From contig NZ_JAGFBV010000028.1 of assembly GCF_017948595.1 (NCBI RefSeq), positions 1 to 60,284 of the forward strand: DNA of 60,284 nt, written 5' to 3'. Under the pieces are notes generated by a model. The model was not told where the DNA came from and did not search any database. It saw only the letters and a program-made list of their open reading frames with translations. The translations under genes were made by a program, and so were the position numbers. This document shows, piece by piece, positions 8,979 through 15,654 of the stretch (position 1 is its first letter; each line of letters begins with the position of its first letter). This stretch comes from Flavobacterium geliluteum (lineage in GTDB: Bacteria > Bacteroidota > Bacteroidia > Flavobacteriales > Flavobacteriaceae).

Positions 8979-9464
8979 ATGAAAAAGATATATTTAATAT
9001 TATTATTATTTACAAGCAGTATTTATTCTCAAAACATTTAATATATAAAAACGTTGGATACAATTTTTGTAAATTTTAAAGAAAATAAGTTTCAAACTAA
9101 AAAAATACTTCCAAAAAATAATTTTAATTTTTGTGATAGATGGTACACATTCAATTTTGAAGATTTAAATAACAAAAGCAGCAAAGTTAATTTACAATTT
9201 TGGTATAAAGATTATACATCTGCTGAACGAAGAGAACTACGTATAAAATCTGATTTTAGATCAGTAAAAAAATCATATATAAGAAGACATAAAAAACAAA
9301 TTATATCAATAGATTTTTTCGAAAAATATGGCATTTATCGAAGTACTTATGAAGCATTTGAAAAATGCAAAGTTATCTACATTATAGATAATTCGGAGAG
9401 TAAAAGAGGAAAAATAAATATCTATGAAGTAATAAAATTTAGTTCATATAGTATGGGAGAATAA
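8979..9464 (+). pseudogene. Second copy of the small secreted partner, interrupted by a nonsense codon
   Basis: From the ATG at 8979 the frame gives a normal signal peptide (MKKIYLILLLFTSSIYSQ), then a TAA at 9039-9041, then continues in the same frame to 9464. The position of the stop corresponds to the Asn-His of QDINHIKTLDT in the intact paralogue, so one or two base changes account for it. The rest retains the family core: FFEKYGIYRSTYEAFEKCKVIYIID and SSYSMGE. Translation could in principle restart at the TTG at 9054, but the product would lack a signal peptide. It is best read as a recent pseudogene. Confidence 0.75.
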
Positions 9465-9584
9465 CTTAAAATACCTTTTAAACAGTTTTCTTTACTCTTA
9501 GATACGTTTCAAGTTAAAATTATATTCCTTTAAACGATGGTTTCTAAAAAAGATTTTATACTATAACTTCCGTAATAAATTAAC

Positions 9585-9615
9585 CCTCGTTAAGTTTTTG
9601 ACGAGGTTTTTTTTT
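9585..9615 (+). terminator. Intrinsic terminator closing the lipoprotein/partner array
   Basis: The arms cctcgt (9585-9590) and acgagg (9601-9606) are followed by a T9 run. Its placement 120 bp after the last copy fits the end of the whole tandem array. Confidence 0.75.
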
Positions 9616-10235
9616 AAAATACAACTAGCTTTATATCAAAACCTTATAGGTTATCAACAATCTTAATATCTCTATAAGAATCTGATAATCAATTAGAAAT
9701 AAATATTTTTTTGTTAAAATTTTGGATTGTTAATACCAAAACCTAATTCGTTGATATTCAGTTAACTTTAAATTAACATTATTTGTTGATAAGTTGAGAT
9801 AGAAAATTAGAAGTTTTTTTTGGTGGTGTGAAAAAAAAACCTAATCCAAAACTGGAATTAAAAAACCTAATAAAGTTTAATGAATTTTTAGAAAAGTTAT
9901 CAATATCAAAAATGCAATTTTCAACAAAATTCAAGTTATCAAGTTATCTACAAAATGAATCAATTTTTGGTTGTTAACCGTTGTTAATTAAAATTGAAAA
10001 AGACTTAAAAATTAATCCTTTACCTAAAAATAACTATGTTGATAACTCTATATAAGTAAGCAAAACTTGATTTCAATGCTTTTAAAAATAAATTTATATG
10101 ACATATTAACACGCTATAATAACCATCAAAAATTAATTAAATTTAAATTTTTCTTTTTGTTGTATTTAATATATGTTGACAACTTTGAAAGTTTAAAACG
10201 AAAATTATTTTTTTAAAATTTAAAAAGAGATCGGT
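9616..10235. other. 620-bp AT-rich non-coding region with repeated TTATCAACA boxes
   Basis: No open frame of note. TTATCAACA, one base from the classical DnaA box TTATCCACA, occurs exactly three times: 9651-9659 on plus, 9784-9792 and 10037-10045 on minus. TTATCAATA (9898-9906) and TTATCTACA (9944-9952) are one-base variants. GTTAAC and GTTAAT words are also frequent, and the region has long A and T runs. These features resemble a replication origin, or the region may simply be a recombination-free spacer. The parS cluster 17 kb away shows that the origin is likely nearby. Confidence 0.4.
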
Positions 10236-10469
10236 TTAAACAATTTTAAGTGGGTTATTAAGATTGTCGAGAATTTCCTGAACTCTCTCGAAATCGTTGG
10301 GATGAATTTTAAGTTTGATACCGCCAAGTGCCGAATTGTAGAAAGGAACAATAGATAAAGTGATTTCGTTTTCAAAAAAATAAGCAATCTCTTCTTGTTC
10401 TAATAAATGTTTGAGTACAACGGTTTCGTGTACAAAATTGAATATTGCAATGGTTTTAAAGCTTTCCAT
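10236..10469 (-). CDS. DUF2007 family protein
   Basis: A 77-residue cytoplasmic protein. The alternation of a beta strand (TIAIFNFVHE), a helix (TVVLKHLLEQEEI), a strand (AYFFENE) and a final helix (PNDFERVQEILDNL) matches DUF2007, a small ferredoxin-like family labelled putative signal-transducing protein. No catalytic residues are known for the family. It stands alone on the minus strand, divergent from rnr with a 107-bp gap. Confidence 0.8.
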   Translation of the reverse strand: MESFKTIAIFNFVHETVVLKHLLEQEEIAYFFENEITLSIVPFYNSALGGIKLKIHPNDFERVQEILDNLNNPLKIV

Positions 10470-10576
10470 AAAGGGTCTTTTTGTAAAGATACTAAAGTTA
10501 TAATTTTAATAATTTATTTGGTAAAATCTATAATCTGGTATCTTATTTGTAATTTTAACTTTTTAAGAAAAGATAT

Positions 10577-12757
10577 ATGAATAAGAAAATTAGAAAGCCG
10601 ATAAAAAATGAGACTGATTTCTCTGCCAAAATAGTAAAAATTTTATCGCAAAGTCCTAATAAAGCATTTAATTACAAACAAATAGGAGCAAAGCTTGAAC
10701 TTGATGATACCAAAAGTAGAAATCAAATTATAAAAGATTTAAAGATTCTAGCAGCTTCAAAAAAAATTATTGAATCAGAACCGGGTAAATATTTAGTAAA
10801 AGCCGAAAGCCTGGATTATTACGAAGGAACAATTGATATGACCAGCAGAAAAACGGCATATTTTGTTTGTCCCGATTTTAGTGAGGATGTTTTTATTCCT
10901 ACCAATAATTTAAACAGAGCTTTAGACAAAGACAAAGTAAAAGTTTATGTTTATAACAGAAGAAAAGGTAAAAGACCTGAAGGTGAAGTAATTGAAGTTA
11001 TAGAAAGAAACAAAACAGATTTTGTTGGTGTAATAGATATTCAGCCAAATTTTGCTTTTGTATCTACTGCAAACCCTAAAATGTACAGGGATATTTTTAT
11101 TCCAAAAGATAAATTTGGCGGTGCAGAAAATGGTGATGTCGTTTTGGTTACTATCGAAGATTGGCCAAAAAGAGCCGATAGTCCGTTTGGTTCTGTGATC
11201 AAGGTCTTAGGAAAACCAGGTGAACATAATACTGAGATTCATGCTATTTTGGCTGAATACGGTTTGCCATCAGATTTTCCAGTAGAAGTAGAGGTCTATG
11301 CTCAAAAAATAGATACTTCTATCCAAGAAAGTGAGATTGCAAAACGTCGTGATATGCGAGAAACACTCACTTTTACGATTGATCCTAAAGATGCTAAAGA
11401 TTTTGATGATGCCTTGTCTTTCAAAAAATTAGAGAATGGTAATTACGAAATTGGAATTCATATTGCCGATGTTTCACATTATCTTGAAGAAGGAACAATA
11501 TTAGATGATGAAGCTTTTCAACGTGCAACTTCGGTATATTTAGTAGATCGAGTAGTACCAATGCTTCCTGAAGTTTTGTCTAATTTTGCCTGTTCGTTGC
11601 GTCCGCAAGAAGAAAAATATACTTTTTCGGCTGTTTTTGAAGTTTCAGAAGATGCAAAAGTCATGAACCAATGGTTTGGAAGAACTGTTATTTATTCAGA
11701 CCAGCGATTTGCTTATGAAGAAGCACAATATATCATCGAAACTAAAGACAATACCATTCCGGTTGACATTTCCATTACTGGAGATTCTTATGTTGTTTCT
11801 GATGAAATTGTTGCTGCAACTTTAAAATTAGATGAACTGGCTAAGATTTTAAGAAAGAAAAGAATGGCAAATGGTGCTATTTCTTTTGATAAAGTGGAAG
11901 TAAAATTCAATTTGGATGCCGAAGGCGAACCAGAAGGCGTTTATTTTAAAGTTTCTAAAGATGCCAACCATCTTATTGAAGAATTTATGCTTTTAGCCAA
12001 CAGAAAAGTGGCTGAATACATTGGAAAACAGAAAAAAACATTTGTGTACAGAATACACGATGAACCAAATGAAGATAAATTGATTGCAATGGCAAGTGTA
12101 ATTGCAAAGTTTGGTTATAAAATAGATTTCCGTAATAAAGGTGATATTTCGAAATCGCTAAATGCTTTGATGGAAGAAGTAAACGGTAAAAAAGAACAAA
12201 ATTTGATTGATACTTTGGCGATTAGAAGTATGAGTAAAGCCAAATATTCAACAGAAAATATTGGTCATTATGGTTTGGCGTTTGATTATTATAGTCATTT
12301 TACTTCGCCAATTCGTCGTTATCCTGATGTTATGGTACATCGTTTGCTACAATTTTATCTTGACGGAGGTAAATCTGTTGATGAGGAAAGTTACGAAACA
12401 AAATGTCTGCATTGTTCAAATATGGAAAGTTTAGCAACTAATGCTGAACGTGATAGTATCAAGTACATGCAGGTAAAATACATGCAGGATCACCAGGACG
12501 AAGAATTTTTGGGTGTTATTTCCGGTGTTACCGAATGGGGAATTTATGTAGAGATTGTGTCTAACAAATGTGAGGGAATGGTAAGAATCAGAGAAATTAA
12601 AGATGATTATTATACTTTCGATGAAAAGCAATATGCTTTGGTTGGAGCAACTTCAGACAGTATTTTACAGTTAGGAGATGAAATTTATGTGAAAGTAAAA
12701 AATGCTGATTTAGTAAAAAAACAATTAGATTTTCATTTTTTACGAAGAGCAGAATAA
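10577..12757 (+). CDS. rnr: Ribonuclease R
   Basis: A 726-residue 3'-5' exoribonuclease of the RNR superfamily. The order is an N-terminal winged-helix region (about 15-75), cold-shock/OB domains (about 80-230), the RNB catalytic domain with the metal-binding D-P-K-D-A-K-D-F-D-D-A-L near residues 270-282, and a C-terminal S1 domain from about 640. It degrades structured RNA in the cytoplasm. It leads a tight run of four genes (gaps of about 14 bp) ending at the terminator at 14741, although the other three encode envelope proteins with no obvious link to RNA decay. Confidence 0.95.
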   Translation: MNKKIRKPIKNETDFSAKIVKILSQSPNKAFNYKQIGAKLELDDTKSRNQIIKDLKILAASKKIIESEPGKYLVKAESLDYYEGTIDMTSRKTAYFVCPDFSEDVFIPTNNLNRALDKDKVKVYVYNRRKGKRPEGEVIEVIERNKTDFVGVIDIQPNFAFVSTANPKMYRDIFIPKDKFGGAENGDVVLVTIEDWPKRADSPFGSVIKVLGKPGEHNTEIHAILAEYGLPSDFPVEVEVYAQKIDTSIQESEIAKRRDMRETLTFTIDPKDAKDFDDALSFKKLENGNYEIGIHIADVSHYLEEGTILDDEAFQRATSVYLVDRVVPMLPEVLSNFACSLRPQEEKYTFSAVFEVSEDAKVMNQWFGRTVIYSDQRFAYEEAQYIIETKDNTIPVDISITGDSYVVSDEIVAATLKLDELAKILRKKRMANGAISFDKVEVKFNLDAEGEPEGVYFKVSKDANHLIEEFMLLANRKVAEYIGKQKKTFVYRIHDEPNEDKLIAMASVIAKFGYKIDFRNKGDISKSLNALMEEVNGKKEQNLIDTLAIRSMSKAKYSTENIGHYGLAFDYYSHFTSPIRRYPDVMVHRLLQFYLDGGKSVDEESYETKCLHCSNMESLATNAERDSIKYMQVKYMQDHQDEEFLGVISGVTEWGIYVEIVSNKCEGMVRIREIKDDYYTFDEKQYALVGATSDSILQLGDEIYVKVKNADLVKKQLDFHFLRRAE

Positions 12758-12771
12758 ATATTAATTTAAAA

Positions 12772-13449
12772 ATGATGAAAATGAAAAGATTAGTAATAGG
12801 AGTTGCACTATTTGTTGCACAAATGTCTTTTGGTCAGGTAACCAAAGAATTAGGAGATTTTGATTCGGTAAAAGTTTTTGATAAATTAAGTGTAAAATTA
12901 GTTCAGTCTTCAGAAAATAAGATTGTGATCAAAGGAGCTCGAGAGTCAGAAGTAGAGGTTGTTAATAAGTCTGGATTATTAAAATTAAGAATGCCTTTTC
13001 CTAAATTATTATCAGGTGATGATCTTGATATTACGGTGTATTACAAACATTTAGAATTAATAGATGTTAACGAAGGTGCTACAGTGTCTAGTAAGGAAAC
13101 CATTAAAGCAACCTCTTTTAAAGTTAGTGCGCAAGAAGGAGGAAAAATCAACGTAGATGTAGATGTAGATAAACTAAATGTAAGTTCTGTATCCGGGGGA
13201 GAAATTACGTTATCAGGTAAAGCTTCTAATCAGGATGCAAAATTAGGTGCGGGCGGATATTTATTAGCAAGTAAATTAAGTACGTCTCAGACTAATGTAA
13301 GTGTTTCTGCTGGAGGAAAAGCAGATGTAAATGCAAGTACGCTTGTTGAAGCAAAAGTAAGCGCAGGCGGCTCTATTTACATCTATGGAAAACCGAAACA
13401 AATTAATCAAAAAACAGTTTTTGGAGGTAAAATTGAAGAGGTAAAATAA
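12772..13449 (+). CDS. Secreted GIN-domain (DUF2807) protein
   Basis: A 225-residue protein with an N-terminal signal peptide ending FGQ at about residue 22; ATGs at 12772, 12775 and 12781 all give a usable signal. The rest is a repetitive right-handed beta-structure typical of the GIN/DUF2807 head domain: short Val/Ser-rich strands separated by Gly and Asn turns (for example SVSGGEITLSG and SVSAGGKADVNAST). Members are surface or periplasmic proteins of unknown role in Bacteroidota, sometimes called putative auto-transporter adhesin heads. It starts 14 bp after rnr. Confidence 0.85.
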   Translation: MMKMKRLVIGVALFVAQMSFGQVTKELGDFDSVKVFDKLSVKLVQSSENKIVIKGARESEVEVVNKSGLLKLRMPFPKLLSGDDLDITVYYKHLELIDVNEGATVSSKETIKATSFKVSAQEGGKINVDVDVDKLNVSSVSGGEITLSGKASNQDAKLGAGGYLLASKLSTSQTNVSVSAGGKADVNASTLVEAKVSAGGSIYIYGKPKQINQKTVFGGKIEEVK

Positions 13450-13463
13450 AAAATTGTATTTGA

Positions 13464-14141
13464 ATGATAAATGATATTTTAGCTGGACTGCCATGGGGAA
13501 TATTTTTAAGTTTTATGGTGGGTCCAGTATTTTTTATACTACTAGAAACCAGTATTACCAAAGGATTTAGAGCTGCGATCGTTTTTGATCTGGGTGTAGT
13601 TTTGGGCGATATTGTTTTTATTGCAGTTGCTTATTTAGGAAGTTACAGATTAATTCAGAGTTTAAAAGACAAACCGGCGCTTTTTATTTTTGGAGGTATC
13701 ATTATGTTAGCGTACGGAATCATTTCTTTTGTTAAATTAAGGAAAGATGAAAAAATAAATGTAGAAGAAATTGATCGTGATATTATCAAAAGAAACTATG
13801 GAAGTTTGTTTGTAAAAGGTTTTTTGTTGAATGTTATAAACATAGGTGTCTTAGGTTTTTGGATGGCTGTAATTATCTCAATTGGGCCAAAATTAGAAAT
13901 GCAGAATTCAAGAATGATGACTTTTTTTACTGCAGTTATCATTACTTATTTGTTGGTGGATTGTCTTAAAATATTATTAGCCAAACAGTTAAAATCAAAA
14001 ATGACTCCAACAAACATTCTTAAAATCAAAAAAGGAATCAGTATTGTTTTGATGGTCTTTGGATTTGTTTTAATCGTACAAGGTTGGTTTCCTAAAGAAA
14101 AAGAAATGGTAAAAAATGCTTTTGAGAAGATAGAAAAATAA
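13464..14141 (+). CDS. LysE family translocator
   Basis: A 225-residue inner-membrane protein with six hydrophobic segments. The first carries GIFLSFMVGPVFFILLETSITKGFRAA, the N-terminal signature of the LysE/RhtB amino-acid exporter superfamily, and a Gly-Asp pair in VVLGDIVFIAV marks the second. The exported substrate cannot be read from sequence. It lies third in the rnr operon with 14-bp spacing to the gene before it. Confidence 0.85.
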   Translation: MINDILAGLPWGIFLSFMVGPVFFILLETSITKGFRAAIVFDLGVVLGDIVFIAVAYLGSYRLIQSLKDKPALFIFGGIIMLAYGIISFVKLRKDEKINVEEIDRDIIKRNYGSLFVKGFLLNVINIGVLGFWMAVIISIGPKLEMQNSRMMTFFTAVIITYLLVDCLKILLAKQLKSKMTPTNILKIKKGISIVLMVFGFVLIVQGWFPKEKEMVKNAFEKIEK

Positions 14142-14154
14142 TAAGATTAATTAT

Positions 14155-14730
14155 ATGAAAAGACTTTTACTTATTTTAATTGTGATTTTTATTAGTTGTA
14201 AAGACTCTGATAAAATTGTTGTAAAAAAAGAAAAAGTTGTGGATGATTTTCATGATGTGGAATGGATAGAAAGAAAAGAGTTTAAACCTTTTTTTACTTC
14301 AGATAAAATTGATCATTATTATTTAAAAATTTCTGATAATTCACTTTTAAATGTTCTTAAAGGTGATACCATTGTAAAGGATCAAAGGAAATTAAGTATG
14401 ATATTATCAGGATATTATCCAGACTCAATTTCAAGACCAAATTTCGAATATGATTTACTTAGATATAATTTTGTAAAAACAGAATTGAGTAATGAAAAGA
14501 AAAAAGAAGTTGAAAAAATATTTACTCAAAAGGACTCAATACAAATGACATTTTCAGGTTGTATTCCCATGTATCGTGATATTTTTGTTTTCAAAACAAA
14601 TGATTCTATAACTGGTATTGCAAAGGTTTGTTTTGGATGTGGAGTAGCTCATTTTTATGGAACTAAAGTTGATACTGAAGGTTTTGGAATCCGATCGGAA
14701 CTTAAAAAGTTAGAAAAAATAATTAGATAA
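14155..14730 (+). CDS. Hypothetical lipoprotein
   Basis: A 191-residue protein with a short signal peptide and lipobox (IFIS-Cys near residue 15), so it is probably lipid-anchored. The mature part is polar and contains three further cysteines (in SGCIP and CFGCG) plus a C-terminal Gly-rich GVAHFYGTK segment. I do not recognise the family. It is the last gene of the rnr run, starting 13 bp after the LysE gene, and is followed at once by an intrinsic terminator. Confidence 0.65.
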   Translation: MKRLLLILIVIFISCKDSDKIVVKKEKVVDDFHDVEWIERKEFKPFFTSDKIDHYYLKISDNSLLNVLKGDTIVKDQRKLSMILSGYYPDSISRPNFEYDLLRYNFVKTELSNEKKKEVEKIFTQKDSIQMTFSGCIPMYRDIFVFKTNDSITGIAKVCFGCGVAHFYGTKVDTEGFGIRSELKKLEKIIR

Positions 14731-14740
14731 TTGTATTTTA

Positions 14741-14767
14741 AACCTCTCAATTTGAGAGGTTTTTTTA
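14741..14767 (+). terminator. Intrinsic terminator of the rnr operon
   Basis: Arms aacctctcaa / ttgagaggtt are followed by a T7 run, 11 bp after the lipoprotein stop. Confidence 0.9.
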
Positions 14768-14795
14768 TGTTTTAATTTAGTTTAAACACTTAGTT

Positions 14796-14895
14796 TGTCA
14801 TTCCGACGAATGAGGAATCTTCGCGACAATTATCTATAAAGTTTATCAATCTTTGTCGAGCTACTTGCGGGGATTCTTCGTTCCTCAGAATGACA
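14796..14895. repeat. REP-like palindromic element (about 100 bp)
   Basis: Imperfect inverted terminal arms of about 25 bp: the left begins TGTCATTCCGACGAATGAG and the right ends CTCAGAATGACA. They flank a short spacer containing a second cgcgaca / tgtcgag pairing. Dispersed palindromes with the core TGTCATTC-GA are common between genes in Bacteroidota. It lies between an operon terminator and tRNA-Cys and carries no gene. Confidence 0.65.
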
Positions 14896-14940
14896 AGATT
14901 GACGAAAAATCAGATAAAAAAAAATTATTTTACTTTGAAG

Positions 14941-14968
14941 TTTTTAGAGTCATCGTCCGGATTCGAAC
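14941..14968 (-). repeat. Duplicated 3' end (T-arm) of tRNA-Cys
   Basis: The stretch repeats the 3' part of the tRNA-Cys gene and its flank (15030-15058) with few mismatches, including catcgtccggattcgaac. The match stops inside the T-loop. It is a direct repeat 88 bp from the real gene, as left by site-specific integration into a tRNA 3' end or by a small local duplication. Confidence 0.7.
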
Positions 14969-15003
14969 ACCATATTTATTTAATTTTTTCTAAAAATTTC
15001 ACA

Positions 15004-15035
15004 TAAAAAAACCTCCAAGTTTCCTTGAAGGTTTT
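15004..15035 (-). terminator. Terminator downstream of tRNA-Cys
   Basis: Reading on the minus strand, arms aaaaccttcaag / cttggaggtttt with one G-U pair are followed by a T run. It begins 3 bp after the tRNA 3' end. Confidence 0.8.
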
Positions 15036-15037
15036 AG

Positions 15038-15108
15038 AGGCATCGTCCGGATTCGAACCGGAGTAGGAGCTTTTGCAGAGCCCAGCCTAGCCGCTCGGCC
15101 ACGACGCC
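15038..15108 (-). tRNA. tRNA-Cys (anticodon GCA)
   Basis: Read on the minus strand this folds into a full cloverleaf. The 7-bp acceptor stem is GGCGTCG with CGATGCC (one G-U). The anticodon stem GGGCT/AGCTC encloses loop CTGCAAA with anticodon GCA. The T-arm CCGG-TTCGAAT-CCGG is canonical. The discriminator base is U, the identity element for cysteine. CCA is not encoded. Confidence 0.95.
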
Positions 15109-15190
15109 GTACTTGAACGGACGGCAAAAGTAACTAAAATCTTTAAACTTCAAAAGTTTAATGTAAACTATTTTAAAAAAATATAATCAA

Positions 15191-15550
15191 TTACTTTCTT
15201 ATTTCTGCCATTTTTATAGTAACTGATTCAACATCACCACCAATGGGAGGATTAATTTTAGAAACCGAAACGGTAGTTTTTTCAACAGTAGGAATTTCAG
15301 CCAATATTCTATTATTGATTCTTTTGGCTACATGTTCTAATAAGTGAGCTCGAATAGCCATTTCTTCGGTAACAATTTTATTCAAATGCACATAATCTAC
15401 CGTATCTGAAAGATTATCTGAGTCAGCAGATTGCTGTAAATTGGTTTTAATTTTTAAATTAACTGTGTAGTCTGAACCAATTTTTCCCTCCTCGATCATG
15501 CATCCGTGGTACGAAAAAGTTCTGATATTTTTTAATTTTATAATTCCCAT
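15191..15550 (-). CDS. folB: Dihydroneopterin aldolase
   Basis: From the ATG at 15550 this is a 119-residue FolB of normal length; a longer frame from 15589 adds 13 unlikely residues. It opens MGIIKLKNIRTFSYHGCMIEEG, with the substrate-binding Tyr-His and conserved Glu, has the VDYVHL segment mid-way and the catalytic Lys in SKINPPIGG. It cleaves 7,8-dihydroneopterin to 6-hydroxymethyl-dihydropterin and glycolaldehyde in folate synthesis, as a cytoplasmic oligomer. The pathway's first enzyme, folE, is also in this window (50761-51432) but is not linked. It diverges from glnS. Confidence 0.9.
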   Translation of the reverse strand: MGIIKLKNIRTFSYHGCMIEEGKIGSDYTVNLKIKTNLQQSADSDNLSDTVDYVHLNKIVTEEMAIRAHLLEHVAKRINNRILAEIPTVEKTTVSVSKINPPIGGDVESVTIKMAEIRK

Positions 15551-15627
15551 TTTAGTAGTTTTTATTGAAAGTTTTAGGTTGAATAGCACTTAAATAACTT
15601 TAAACCCGAAACCTGAAACCTTTTTTT

Positions 15628-15635
15628 TATCTTTG
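15628..15635 (+). promoter_or_regulatory. -7 promoter box of glnS
   Basis: TATCTTTG matches the Bacteroidota -7 consensus TAnnTTTG and lies 19 bp before the glnS ATG, giving a short leader. No good -33 TTG is seen at the usual spacing. Confidence 0.45.
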
Positions 15636-15654
15636 CTAAAATTACTATAAAATA

